Positions 17,990 to 27,396 of a DNA stretch of 54,900 nucleotides are shown here, piece by piece; position 1 is the stretch's first letter, and each line of letters starts with the position of its first letter. Under the pieces are notes generated by a model. The model saw only the letters and a list, made by a program, of their open reading frames with translations. It did no database searches and was not told where the DNA came from. Made by a program: the position numbers and the translations under genes. The DNA lies in NCBI RefSeq assembly GCF_028207065.1, contig NZ_JAQLFP010000019.1, forward strand, positions 1-54,900, written 5' to 3'. Origin of the DNA: Collinsella aerofaciens. GTDB lineage: Bacteria > Actinomycetota > Coriobacteriia > Coriobacteriales > Coriobacteriaceae.

Positions 17990-20449
17990 ATGAACGATTC
18001 TGCTCTTAAGAGCTTCTGCACCTGGGCCCGTACGGAGCTCATCAAAGGCGTGGAGGCGCAGATGGTGCGCTACGGCATCACCGAACCTGCACCCGCGCCC
18101 GTTGGGTCCGAGACCGTCAACGGCCTGCCCCTAAGTCCGGCTGAGATTGAGCAACGCGACGAACTACTGCGCATGCAGGCAGAGGTGGGTCACGAGGCGC
18201 TGCGCGACCGAGCGGCCTACACCTGGTTCAACCGCATCGTGGCCATTCGCTTCATGGATGCACGCGGATGGCTCCCCAGCCGTATGCGCATGCTAAGTCG
18301 TGCGGACGGCAGCCATGGCAGCGAGGCCGTGGAGAACGCGCTGGACGTGGAGATAGCGACGGCCGATACCGATCGCATAGCCGAGCTCAAGATGGCGGGC
18401 TTGGATGAGCCGCTGTGGCGCTACCTGTTTGTGGCTCAGTGCGAGGAGCTTGCCGATTGCCTGCCGGGTGTCTTTGAGCGCGTGGGCGGAGCCATGGAGT
18501 TGCTGTTGCCCCAGGGCCTCATGATGGCCGACAGTGTGGTGGGCAAACTCAATGCCGTCCTCACTGACGAGGACTGGCGCGAGGGCGTGACCGTTCTGGG
18601 CTGGATGTATCAGTACTACAATGCTGACGTTAAAGACGAGTTCTTCAAGTCCAAGCGCAAGGCAGCGGCGGCGGACATCGCGCCCGCCACGCAGCTCTTC
18701 ACCCCCGAGTGGATCGTGCGCTATATGGTCGAGAACTCGCTCGGCCGTCTGTGGATGCTCAACAATCCGGGGAGTTCGCTACGCGAGCGCATGAAATATT
18801 ACATCGAGCCCGATGCTGAGCATGAGGACTTCATCCGCATCTCGAGCCCCGAGGAGATAACCCTCTGTGACCCCGCATGTGGCTCGGGCCATATCCTGGT
18901 CTATGCGTTTGAGCTGCTCTTTCATATGTACGAAGAGCGTGGCTATCGTGAGCGCGAGATTCCCGAGCTCATTCTTACTAAAAACCTTGCAGGTATGGAG
19001 ATCGATTCCCGCGCGGCACAGATCGCGGAGCTGGCGCTTGCCATGTGCGCCCGCGAGCACGACCGTCGCTTCTTTAGGCGTGACGTTCGCGCCGACGTTA
19101 CCGTGCTCTCGAGCATCCCGCTAGGGGAGGACGAGCTGCCGGGTAACAAGAAGCTCGCCGAGGAGCTGAGTCATTTGGGCGAGATCGGTTCGCTGCTCAA
19201 TCCTTCAGAGGACGAGATCGACGAGCTCAAGGCTGCCGCCGCGAGTTGTTCCGATGACCTTTTTGCCGCTACGGCCAAAACTAAGCTCGAAAGCGCTGCC
19301 GCCATCTGCGAGAAGCTGTCCCGTCGTTTTACCTGCACCGTTGCGAATCCTCCGTATATGGGCAGCAGTAGCTTTAACCCCGTCATGAGCAAGTGGGTCA
19401 AGAAGAATTACCCCGACGTGAAGAGCGACCTCTTCTCCAGCTTTGTCGTTCGCATGTTCAGTCTCGCCAAGGACCACGGCGAGTGCGGAGTCATGTCGCC
19501 TTTCGTCTGGATGTTCATCGGAAGCTATGAGAAGCTCCGCAACGAGATTATCGACAACAGAACGCTTACCTCCCTCATTCAACTTGAGTACTCGGGCTTC
19601 GCTGGCGCGACTGTGCCCATCTGCACCTACACGTTTCACAACTCACTCATCAAGGGCTACAAGGGAGGCTACGTGCGCCTTTCTGACTTCGTTGGCGCCG
19701 CTGTCCAGGCTCCCAAGGCCCTCGAGGCGATCCGAAACCCCGACTGCGGCTGGTTCTATCGCCGCGACGCCGAGACCTTCAAGCAGATCCCCGGCAGCCC
19801 CATAGCCTACTGGGCCGGCGAGGGGTTACTTTCTGCTTTCTCGCTGGGTGGCTCCATTGGCGATTTTTCGGACTACACAGGGTCTCAAAACAAAACAGGT
19901 GATAACAATTTGTATTTGCGCTTGTTTTGGGAGGTTGATGCACATTCGGTTGGGCGTAAGGGCTCGTGGGCCACTTATTCAAAGGGCGGTGACTTTCGTC
20001 GATGGTTTGGCAATCTTCATTGGCTGGTTTCGATCAAGAAGGACGCAATTGAGTTTTACCGGAGTAATCCGACCTCCAATTTGCTGGCGTCGAAATATTG
20101 GTACAGTGAAGGCATTTGCTACACAATGCTGACATCAGGCAAGCCGAGTTTCAGGCTATTTCCACCGACGGGCGGATTTGACATGGCCGGCCCATGTATT
20201 TGCAATCTGGGCCAAAACAAGAACTGGGCGTTGGGCTTCCTCAATTGTTCCATCGCTGCCGATGTCCTCAGCATGCTTAACCCCACTCTTAACATGCAAG
20301 TGAGAGACATCAAAGCTCTTCCCACGCTTATTTCCGCTGAGCTTCAACCGGCAATTAATAGTCTGGTCGACAGCAACGTAGACATTTCCAAAATCGACTG
20401 GGACTCGTTTGAAACCTCTTGGGATTTCAAGCGTCATCCACTGATTTAG
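17990..20449 (+). CDS. pglX: BREX adenine methyltransferase PglX, N-terminal part (split gene)
   Basis: N6-adenine methyltransferase of BREX that marks host DNA. 819 residues, against ~1150-1200 for intact type 1 PglX. The S-adenosylmethionine motif DPACGSGH starts at D294 and the catalytic motif NPPY at N453, so the methyltransferase domain is complete. Target recognition follows. The protein ends DWDSFETSWDFKRHPLI, which in ordinary PglX is followed by a linker and a C-terminal domain; here that domain is a separate gene at 21210. A HEPN-like gene starts eight bases after the stop. From about 19820 the DNA becomes clearly more A+T-rich, marking the end of the recognition part as a foreign or exchanged segment. 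Confidence 0.9.
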   Translation: MNDSALKSFCTWARTELIKGVEAQMVRYGITEPAPAPVGSETVNGLPLSPAEIEQRDELLRMQAEVGHEALRDRAAYTWFNRIVAIRFMDARGWLPSRMRMLSRADGSHGSEAVENALDVEIATADTDRIAELKMAGLDEPLWRYLFVAQCEELADCLPGVFERVGGAMELLLPQGLMMADSVVGKLNAVLTDEDWREGVTVLGWMYQYYNADVKDEFFKSKRKAAAADIAPATQLFTPEWIVRYMVENSLGRLWMLNNPGSSLRERMKYYIEPDAEHEDFIRISSPEEITLCDPACGSGHILVYAFELLFHMYEERGYREREIPELILTKNLAGMEIDSRAAQIAELALAMCAREHDRRFFRRDVRADVTVLSSIPLGEDELPGNKKLAEELSHLGEIGSLLNPSEDEIDELKAAAASCSDDLFAATAKTKLESAAAICEKLSRRFTCTVANPPYMGSSSFNPVMSKWVKKNYPDVKSDLFSSFVVRMFSLAKDHGECGVMSPFVWMFIGSYEKLRNEIIDNRTLTSLIQLEYSGFAGATVPICTYTFHNSLIKGYKGGYVRLSDFVGAAVQAPKALEAIRNPDCGWFYRRDAETFKQIPGSPIAYWAGEGLLSAFSLGGSIGDFSDYTGSQNKTGDNNLYLRLFWEVDAHSVGRKGSWATYSKGGDFRRWFGNLHWLVSIKKDAIEFYRSNPTSNLLASKYWYSEGICYTMLTSGKPSFRLFPPTGGFDMAGPCICNLGQNKNWALGFLNCSIAADVLSMLNPTLNMQVRDIKALPTLISAELQPAINSLVDSNVDISKIDWDSFETSWDFKRHPLI

Positions 20450-20457
20450 GTGTTTTT

Positions 20458-21177
20458 ATGACCGTAGAGAAGAATCAATTCGACGAAGGTGTTAACAGGG
20501 TCTCTAGTCTTTTGGCACTGTATGACAGCCTGCAAATAGAAGGATCTGCTAGAACGTCGAAGGAAAAAAGACCGACGGATATCTTGCGCGCTGCGCTCGT
20601 TTTGCTTCATTCGGCGGAAGAGGATTATTTTCGTAATATACTCATTCATTGGTATCCCATAAAGGCTGATTCGAAAGCCTTGAGCGAAGTCTCGCTAGCT
20701 GGCAGTGATGGAAGAACATCCAAGTACAGCTTTGATAGATTTGCTTCCTTTTCTGGCAAAACCGTCGATGAAGTAATTTCCGAATCTGTGCGTGAGCATT
20801 TTTCGCGAATGAGTTTCAACAGCTATAAAGATATTGATAGTCGCCTTAAAAAGATAGGCTTGTCGCTCGGTGCTTATAAGCGACAAGCTGAAATAGATGC
20901 GCTAATTCAGCGAAGGCACAAGGTTGTTCACGAAGTTGATTTAATGCAGGACGAATCAAGTGGAAAGAGCCGAACAAGACCTATTAAATCTGCTCAAGTT
21001 CGGATTTGGATGGAATGCTCAATGGACTTGGTTCAAACAATTGATGAGCAAGTGAGTGCTTGGGAAAAACAGGAAACACAACCGCTGAAGAAAGCTCCGT
21101 CGGCATCGATGAAACCGTTTGCGCTGGAGAAGAGCCGAATGGGGTATAGCCGTGTTTCTTCAATTTCCTGTTGTTGA
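20458..21177 (+). CDS. HEPN-like protein inserted between the halves of pglX
   Basis: 239 residues. The middle reads IDALIQRRHKVVHEVDL: R153 and H158 give the R-x4-H pattern of HEPN ribonucleases, and LVLLHSAEEDYFRNILIHWYP resembles the first helices of RiboL-PSP or MAE_28990-type HEPN domains. It is all-helical by appearance with a basic, Ser-rich tail. HEPN proteins are often RNA-cutting toxins in defence systems; activity here is inferred from the motif only. The listed ATG 20458 is weakly supported (AGGT upstream); an in-frame TTG at 20419 overlaps pglX and is less likely. The gene is visibly A+T-rich compared with pglZ or brxC, so it was probably acquired. Its position interrupts pglX in the linker. 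Confidence 0.7.
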   Translation: MTVEKNQFDEGVNRVSSLLALYDSLQIEGSARTSKEKRPTDILRAALVLLHSAEEDYFRNILIHWYPIKADSKALSEVSLAGSDGRTSKYSFDRFASFSGKTVDEVISESVREHFSRMSFNSYKDIDSRLKKIGLSLGAYKRQAEIDALIQRRHKVVHEVDLMQDESSGKSRTRPIKSAQVRIWMECSMDLVQTIDEQVSAWEKQETQPLKKAPSASMKPFALEKSRMGYSRVSSISCC

Positions 21178-21209
21178 CAACGTCTTATACATTCATTAAG
21201 AGGTAACTA

Positions 21210-22178
21210 ATGTCAATCTTACTTTCTGATAAATACGAGGCTCGTAAGGCCGAGGTCAATGCTCGCTTTGAGCAGCTCCGTGCTAACGAGGAGGAGCTCA
21301 ACCGCATCTTCGCCAAAATTTACAACATGGAGGGCGAAGTGCCCATCGAGGTCGAGGATAAGTACGTCTCGGTGGCGCGCATCTTTGATACCGCCGACGA
21401 GATCCCCGAGAGCTATAAGGGCAACAAATACGTGCGCACCAAGCGCGACGAGATCACCTCGCTCATAAGCTATGCCGTGGGCTGCATGTTTGGCCGCTAT
21501 TCACTGGATGTGGACGGGCTGATTCTGGCCGATCAAGGCGCCACGGTCAACGACTATCTGGCCAAGATGCCCGATCCCGATCACGTGACCTTTATGCCCG
21601 ATGGTGACAACGTGCTGCCCATTACCGACGATGAGTACTTTGACGACGACACCGTGCGTTACTTTATCGACTTTGTGCGCACCGCGTACGGCGAGGAAAC
21701 GCTCGAGCAGAACCTGGCCTTTATTGCCGAGGCGCTCGGCGGCAAGGGCACCTCGCGCGAGGTGATTCGCACCTACTTTTTGAAGGACTTCTTTAAGGAC
21801 CACTGCCAGACCTATAAGAAGCGCCCCATCTACTGGCTGTTCGACAGCGGCAAGAAGAACGGCTTCAAGTGCCTTGTTTACATGCATCGCTACCAGCCCG
21901 ACCTGTTGGCTCGCATCCGCACCGACTATGTGCATGAGCAGCAGGAGCGCTATCGTGCCCAGATCGGGTATGCCAACGATGCCCTTGCTGGTGCCGAGCG
22001 CGGCGAGCGCGTGCGCTTGGATAAGCGCATCAAAAAGCTCAACGACCAGCTCAAAGAGACCATTGCCTACGAGGAGAAACTGCACCACTTGGCAGACCAG
22101 ATGATTAAGATCGACCTGGATGACGGCGTCAAGGTCAACTACGCCAAGTTTCAGGATGTGCTGGCGAAGATTAAGTAA
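21210..22178 (+). CDS. pglX: BREX methyltransferase PglX, C-terminal domain as a separate protein
   Basis: 322 residues that match the C-terminal part of ordinary PglX, not a full enzyme: there is no SAM motif and no NPPY. Recognisable stretches are RANEEELNRIFAKIYNM, ISYAVGCMFGRYSLDVDG, EALGGKGTSREVIRTYFLKD, CQTYKKRPIYWLFDSGKKNG and DLDDGVKVNYAKFQ. It has its own start (AGAGG before ATG), so both halves can be made separately and could reassemble. The first ten codons are A+T-rich, then base use returns to that of the rest of the operon. It is followed by pglZ after 23 bases. Whether the split PglX is active is unknown; intact frames on both sides argue against plain decay. Confidence 0.88.
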   Translation: MSILLSDKYEARKAEVNARFEQLRANEEELNRIFAKIYNMEGEVPIEVEDKYVSVARIFDTADEIPESYKGNKYVRTKRDEITSLISYAVGCMFGRYSLDVDGLILADQGATVNDYLAKMPDPDHVTFMPDGDNVLPITDDEYFDDDTVRYFIDFVRTAYGEETLEQNLAFIAEALGGKGTSREVIRTYFLKDFFKDHCQTYKKRPIYWLFDSGKKNGFKCLVYMHRYQPDLLARIRTDYVHEQQERYRAQIGYANDALAGAERGERVRLDKRIKKLNDQLKETIAYEEKLHHLADQMIKIDLDDGVKVNYAKFQDVLAKIK

Positions 22179-22201
22179 CTGCAGATACGGTAAGGATATT
22201 C

Positions 22202-24910
22202 ATGCCCAAGATCGATGTAGAAGAACAGCTCAGGCTGCGATTTTTGCAGCCGTTGTCCTCATGCGCGCCGCGCCGTGTGGTGGTTTGGCACGATGCAGAC
22301 GGCGAGTTTGCTCCTGAGTTTGAGCGATTGGCTGCCGAGGGTTTCGACGGCGTGGGGGCCGATGCCGGCGTAATGCCTGCTCACGGTGACTTTGAGCGCC
22401 CGGTGCGCTTTGTTGAGGCCTGCGAGGGCCGTATGTTTGCCGTCAAGAAGCTCATCAACCGCGATGACCTTGCGAGCGATATCTTGCTGTATCGCCGTTG
22501 CCCGCGCGGCAGGCTTGAGGGTGATTGGCTTGCCGATGTTGAGCTGTATGCCGATCAGTTCCAGGCTGACTATCTTTCGCTTTTGGCCGATCAGCTGGGC
22601 ATCGAGAATATCGACGCCGTGCGCGAGAGCCTGCGCGAGCACAAGACGTTCTTTGAGGCCAAGACCCGCTGTGCTAAGTTTGCCGCGTGTGTTCCGCATG
22701 TCTCGGGCGCATCCGATATCGAACTCGGCATCCTTGCGGTGATATTTGGCGGTAAAGAGTTTGTCGACGCGCGGCCCGCGTTTGTACTGCGCGGCTGTAT
22801 GACCACGCTGCTGCACGAGGGCCCCGAGGCGCTGGCCGAGTTGGTGGACAAGTACTGCGTGCGTGATGTGCTCTCTGCCTTCATCGTGCGTTGCTATGGG
22901 TTTGATGGGCCGCTTTACGAGCGTGACTCATTGCTTATGCTTGCATCCCATGTGCTCCTTACGGCGGCATCCACCGCGCTTCCCGAGGGAGCGCTCAAGG
23001 GGCTTGAGAGCCATGTGGCTCCCGCCTACGGGCCCTATTGCCTTGAGGCGGTGCGTACGTGGGACCAGACAGCCGATACCCAGGCATCGAGCGAGGACCT
23101 ATTTGAGATTTGCCGTTTGGTTGAGGACGCCCGCGGACTCTTTGCACGGTTCGAGACCTTGCCGATCGATGTGCTGACCTCGCTTGATGTGTTTCCGTGC
23201 GTCAATGAGGCCGTGCTCTCGCAGCTGTTCTGCTCGTTTGCCCAGAGCGCGGACCGTGTTGAGGATGCGCGCGCATTTGCTGCGCGTCGCTGCGACCTAA
23301 GCTGGTACCGTCGTGTCGAGAGCTACTTTGACCTGCTTGCCGCTGTGGCCGATATATGCGCGTTTAGACAGGCGCACGCGGGCGGCTTCCATCTGGCGCA
23401 GCCCCAGCAGGTGTGGGATGCCTATACGTCCGATTGGTATTCCATGGATGCTGCCTATCGCCATATGTGCACCGCGTATCTGCGGGCGCGCTCCGTCGAG
23501 TGCGATACGCTCGAGGAGCCTGCCCGCGCTGTGGCGGACTGGGCGGAGAATCTCTACAGCAACTGGTTCTTGGCCGACGCCAATGCCTGCTGGGCGACCG
23601 CTGCGCAAGGGGAGTGGGCCGATTGCGGCTACATCGAGGGTCCCGAACGACAGGATGAGTTCTACTGGCATGTGCTGCCCACCTTTGTGGGCTCTGCCAA
23701 AACGACGGTCGTTATCGTGAGCGACGCGCTGCGCTATGAGGTGGCCCGCGACGTTGCGGCACTGCTCGAGCGCGAGCGCGGCGGCAACGTCAAGGTCTCT
23801 AGCATGCAGGCGGTCTTTCCCTCCATTACCGAGGTGGGTATGCCCGCGCTGCTGCCGCACCAAGCGCTTAAGCTTGCAGCGGATGGCTCGTTTGTGCTGG
23901 CTGACGGCATGCCCGCTGCGACGACTCCGCAGCGCGAGGCTGTGCTTACCCACGTTGAGTCCACGGCCCGCGCCTTGCGCTCGAGCGCATACCTCAACAT
24001 GGCGGGAACCGAGCGCAAAGCGCTGCTCAAGGACTCCAGGCTCGTCTATCTCTTCCACAACAAGATCGATGCCACGGGCGAGAAGGCCGCTACGCAGGAT
24101 GACGTTTTCGATGCCTGCGCGGACACCGTGGAGGAACTTGCCGCGTTGGCGCGCCGCGTGTGCACCGACGCCCCGGGCGCGCGTGTTGTCATAACGGCGG
24201 ACCACGGCTTTATTTACACGCGTCGTGAGCTCAGCGAGTGCCAGATGCTCGGCAAACCGGACCTTCCCGTCCTTGACGCTCCCGTCATGTACGGCAAGCG
24301 TCATCTGGTGGTGCCCAACGAGGCCGTGGGCGAGCTTTCGGACGAGGTGCGCGGCGTGTTTGTTAATGTTGACATGGGACGTTTGGGCGCCGGTTTTGAG
24401 GGGTTTGCCCCGCGCGAGAACGTGCACTTCAAGCGTCCCGGCGGCACTAACAACTACGTCCACGGCGGCATGAGCCTGCAGGAGCTCTGCGTGCCCGTTA
24501 TCGGTTTTTGGCGTGCGCGCTCGGGTTCCAAGGACTTTGTCGACACGCGCGCGGCGACGCTGCGCGTGCTAAGTGAGGGACGCCGAGTGACCAACTCGCT
24601 CTTCTCGGTCAACTTGATCCAGGAAGAACCTGCCCAAGGTAAGGTCTTGCCGTGCGAGTACGAGCTGGTGTTTACCGATGCAAGTGGCAACGAGGTGAGC
24701 GATACGGTCAAGGCGCATGCCAACAAGACTTCTGTTAACTCGCAGGAGCGCGTGGTGCATGCCAAGTTTGCGCTGCATGCGGCGGATGGATTCTCGGCCA
24801 AGGGTCCGTACTATCTGGTTTGCCGCGAGCGCGAGACGGGCAAGATCGTTTGGCGCGAGACGTATACCATCGCTGTTTCGTTTGCCCCTGTTGCTGACTT
24901 TGGTTTTTAG
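22202..24910 (+). CDS. pglZ: BREX alkaline-phosphatase-superfamily protein PglZ
   Basis: BREX hallmark protein, 902 residues, with a PglZ domain of the alkaline phosphatase superfamily; a nuclease or phosphatase role has been proposed. The metal-binding strand TTVVIVSDALRYEVARDV is near residues 498-516 and VVITADHGFIYTRREL near 662-677 supplies the second metal motif (Asp, His). NNYVHGGMSLQELCVPVI lies near 755-772, a segment typical of the domain's last metal ligands. The N-terminal 480 residues are helical. The start is supported by AAGGA before ATG. It is adjacent to PglX-C upstream and brxL downstream, separated by 11 bases from the latter. Length is normal. Confidence 0.93.
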   Translation: MPKIDVEEQLRLRFLQPLSSCAPRRVVVWHDADGEFAPEFERLAAEGFDGVGADAGVMPAHGDFERPVRFVEACEGRMFAVKKLINRDDLASDILLYRRCPRGRLEGDWLADVELYADQFQADYLSLLADQLGIENIDAVRESLREHKTFFEAKTRCAKFAACVPHVSGASDIELGILAVIFGGKEFVDARPAFVLRGCMTTLLHEGPEALAELVDKYCVRDVLSAFIVRCYGFDGPLYERDSLLMLASHVLLTAASTALPEGALKGLESHVAPAYGPYCLEAVRTWDQTADTQASSEDLFEICRLVEDARGLFARFETLPIDVLTSLDVFPCVNEAVLSQLFCSFAQSADRVEDARAFAARRCDLSWYRRVESYFDLLAAVADICAFRQAHAGGFHLAQPQQVWDAYTSDWYSMDAAYRHMCTAYLRARSVECDTLEEPARAVADWAENLYSNWFLADANACWATAAQGEWADCGYIEGPERQDEFYWHVLPTFVGSAKTTVVIVSDALRYEVARDVAALLERERGGNVKVSSMQAVFPSITEVGMPALLPHQALKLAADGSFVLADGMPAATTPQREAVLTHVESTARALRSSAYLNMAGTERKALLKDSRLVYLFHNKIDATGEKAATQDDVFDACADTVEELAALARRVCTDAPGARVVITADHGFIYTRRELSECQMLGKPDLPVLDAPVMYGKRHLVVPNEAVGELSDEVRGVFVNVDMGRLGAGFEGFAPRENVHFKRPGGTNNYVHGGMSLQELCVPVIGFWRARSGSKDFVDTRAATLRVLSEGRRVTNSLFSVNLIQEEPAQGKVLPCEYELVFTDASGNEVSDTVKAHANKTSVNSQERVVHAKFALHAADGFSAKGPYYLVCRERETGKIVWRETYTIAVSFAPVADFGF

Positions 24911-24921
24911 GAGTGTGCCCT

Positions 24922-27303
24922 ATGTTTGATAGCCATGACGACGATCTGTGGGAAGTTCCCTCGATTGATGCGGATGCGCCGGCGCAGGCTGCGGTGCCTG
25001 CAGGGGAGGCCGTGCCTGCCCCGGAGGCTGAGACTGCCGCGGAGGCCGTGGCTTCCGCGCTTGTCCCGGAGCCGACGGAGACCGCTGCGCCCGCTGAGGC
25101 CGAGGTGCCCGTCGAGGACGAGTCCTCGACCGATGGCTATGCCCAGGCCGCGGCCGAGGCTCCCGAGGACGACGGTTACGACATGGATGTGCTGGACGGT
25201 AAGCTGCTCGAGCACTTTGGCGGCAAGATCGTGCGCAAGGACCTGACGGCCCTTATGAAGCGCGGCGCCAACGTGCCCACCTTTGTGCTGGAGTACCTGC
25301 TGGGCATGTACTGCTCAACCGACGACGAGGACGCCGTGGCGGAGGGCCTGGGGCGCATCCGCAAGATCCTCACCGATAACTACGTGCGTCCCGACGAGTC
25401 CGAGCGCATTAAGTCCAAGATCCGCGAGCTGGGTCGCTTTACCATCATCGATAAGGTGACGGCCAAGCTCGACGAGTACAAAGACATCTACGTGGCGTCG
25501 TTTGCCAACCTGACCATTGAGCCGTTTGTGATGCCGGCCGAATACGTGCGCGACTATTCCAAGATTCTCCAGGGTGGTATTTGGTGCATTATGAGCATCG
25601 AGTATCGTCGTCCCATGGAAGAGGAAGATGAGTTTGGCATGGAGGTCTTTGGCGACGATGCGCCGCGCCGCTCCAAGGCCAAGCGCAAAAAGCGCGGGCC
25701 CGAGGACTCTCCGTTTAGCGTGGCGTCGCTCACGCCCATCCAGATGCCCAACCTGGACCTGGACGCCATGATCGAGGAGCGTCAGTATTTCTCGCGCGAC
25801 GAGTGGCTCAACATGCTGCTGCGCTCTGCCGGCTATGAGCCCAGCGAGCTTTCGGAGAAGGAGCGCCTGCACTTTATCGAGCGCATGGTGCCGCTGATCG
25901 AGCGCAACTATAACCTGTGCGAGCTTGGTCCCCGCGGCACCGGCAAGAGCCATATCTACAAAGAGGTTTCGCCCTACGCCATTTTGCTTTCGGGCGGGCA
26001 GACCACCACGGCCAACCTGTTCGGCCGTATGAACTCCATGCGCGCCGATCGCGTGGGCTTGGTGGGCCATTGGGATTGCGTGACGTTCGACGAGGTCGCC
26101 GGCATGCGCTTTAAGGACACCAACGCCGTGCAGATTATGAAGGACTATATGGCGAGTGGCAGCTACGCGCGCGGCCGCGACCAGATTAACGCCGATGCCT
26201 CCATGGTCTTTGAGGGCAACATCAACGACACCGTGCAAAACGTCCTTAAGACCACGCACCTGTTTGATCCGTTCCCGCCGGAGTTTAACAACGATTCGGC
26301 CTTCTTCGACCGTATCCACTATTACCTGCCGGGCTGGGAGATTCCCAAGATGCGCTCGAGCCTGCTGACCGGGCATTACGGCTTAATCACCGACTGCCTG
26401 TCGGAGTTTTGCAAGGAGATGCGTCGCAAGGACTTTACGCACCATATCGACCGGTATTTCCGCTTTAACAGCGACTTTAACAAGCGTGACGAGATCGCCG
26501 TGCGCAAGACCTTTAGCGGCCTGGCCAAGCTGCTGTTCCCCGACGAGGCTATGGACAAGGACGACGTGCACTGGCTGCTGGACTACGCCATCGAGGGCCG
26601 TCGCCGTGTAAAGGAACAGCTCAAGATTATGGCGGGCGTCGAGTTTATCGACGTCAACCTGGGTTATATGGATGCCGACAACCCGCAGGACGTGCACGTG
26701 GTGCGCGTGCCCGAGCAGACCGAGGACACGCTGATTCCCGACGGGCCGCTGCTGTCCGGCCACGTATTTGGCGTGGGCAGGTCGCAGGGCGGCGAGGTTG
26801 CCGTATACAAGCTGGAGAACAAGGCCGTTGCCGGCGAGTGCAAGTTTAAGTACGAGGGCGTGGCCTTTAACAAGCCGGTGCGCGATACGCTTGAGGCCGC
26901 GTTCGACAATTTTGTGAACCTGGCGAACCGCGTGGCGCCGGGCATGCACATTGGCTCCAAGGATTACCTGCTGTTCTACAACGACCTGCAGAGCAAGGGC
27001 CTGTCCGAGGAAGTTTCGCTCGCCGAGTTTGTGGGACTTTGCTCTGCTGCGTGCAACCGCCCGGTGATGCCTGCGCTTGCGATTCCGGGAATCTTGCGCA
27101 TGTCGGGCTCTATGGACGAGATCCGCGGGCTCGAGGACATTATGCGCGTGGCCAAAAACGCCGGCGCCAAGCGCGTGATATTGCCGCTGAGCGCCATCGC
27201 GGGCCTGCAGAGCGTTTCGTCCGAGATTATTTCGGGGTTGAGCCCGGTGTTCTACATGGATGGCGACCCGGTCGATGCTGCGAAAAAGGCGTTGGATCTA
27301 TAG
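24922..27303 (+). CDS. brxL: BREX Lon-like AAA+ protein BrxL
   Basis: Lon-related ATPase of type 1 BREX, shown in other systems to form a DNA-binding barrel-like assembly. 793 residues from ATG 24922 (AGGAG eight bases before); the GTG at 24913 lies inside that site. The Walker A motif GPRGTGKSHIY starts at residue 336, and WDCVTFDEVAGM is Walker B. The C-terminal third (GVGRSQGGEVAVYKLE to the end) is Lon-protease-like. The first ~85 residues are an Ala/Glu/Pro-rich acidic tail that other BrxL proteins usually lack, so this one is about 100 residues longer than usual. The conserved region starts at MDVLDGKLLEHFGGKIVRKD. Confidence 0.93.
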   Translation: MFDSHDDDLWEVPSIDADAPAQAAVPAGEAVPAPEAETAAEAVASALVPEPTETAAPAEAEVPVEDESSTDGYAQAAAEAPEDDGYDMDVLDGKLLEHFGGKIVRKDLTALMKRGANVPTFVLEYLLGMYCSTDDEDAVAEGLGRIRKILTDNYVRPDESERIKSKIRELGRFTIIDKVTAKLDEYKDIYVASFANLTIEPFVMPAEYVRDYSKILQGGIWCIMSIEYRRPMEEEDEFGMEVFGDDAPRRSKAKRKKRGPEDSPFSVASLTPIQMPNLDLDAMIEERQYFSRDEWLNMLLRSAGYEPSELSEKERLHFIERMVPLIERNYNLCELGPRGTGKSHIYKEVSPYAILLSGGQTTTANLFGRMNSMRADRVGLVGHWDCVTFDEVAGMRFKDTNAVQIMKDYMASGSYARGRDQINADASMVFEGNINDTVQNVLKTTHLFDPFPPEFNNDSAFFDRIHYYLPGWEIPKMRSSLLTGHYGLITDCLSEFCKEMRRKDFTHHIDRYFRFNSDFNKRDEIAVRKTFSGLAKLLFPDEAMDKDDVHWLLDYAIEGRRRVKEQLKIMAGVEFIDVNLGYMDADNPQDVHVVRVPEQTEDTLIPDGPLLSGHVFGVGRSQGGEVAVYKLENKAVAGECKFKYEGVAFNKPVRDTLEAAFDNFVNLANRVAPGMHIGSKDYLLFYNDLQSKGLSEEVSLAEFVGLCSAACNRPVMPALAIPGILRMSGSMDEIRGLEDIMRVAKNAGAKRVILPLSAIAGLQSVSSEIISGLSPVFYMDGDPVDAAKKALDL

Positions 27304-27396
27304 GGATGCGAGCGTGGGGGCTTGCGTGCGCGAGGTGTTTGATGCGCACGTGAGCCCGCGGGCATGTTGGCGCGCTGCGCGTGAGGAGGCCTTGCC

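Noticed and set aside
20419..20457. In-frame TTG start of the HEPN gene inside pglX
   Set aside because: It overlaps the conserved end of PglX, has no ribosome binding site and adds residues unlike the family; ATG 20458 is preferred.
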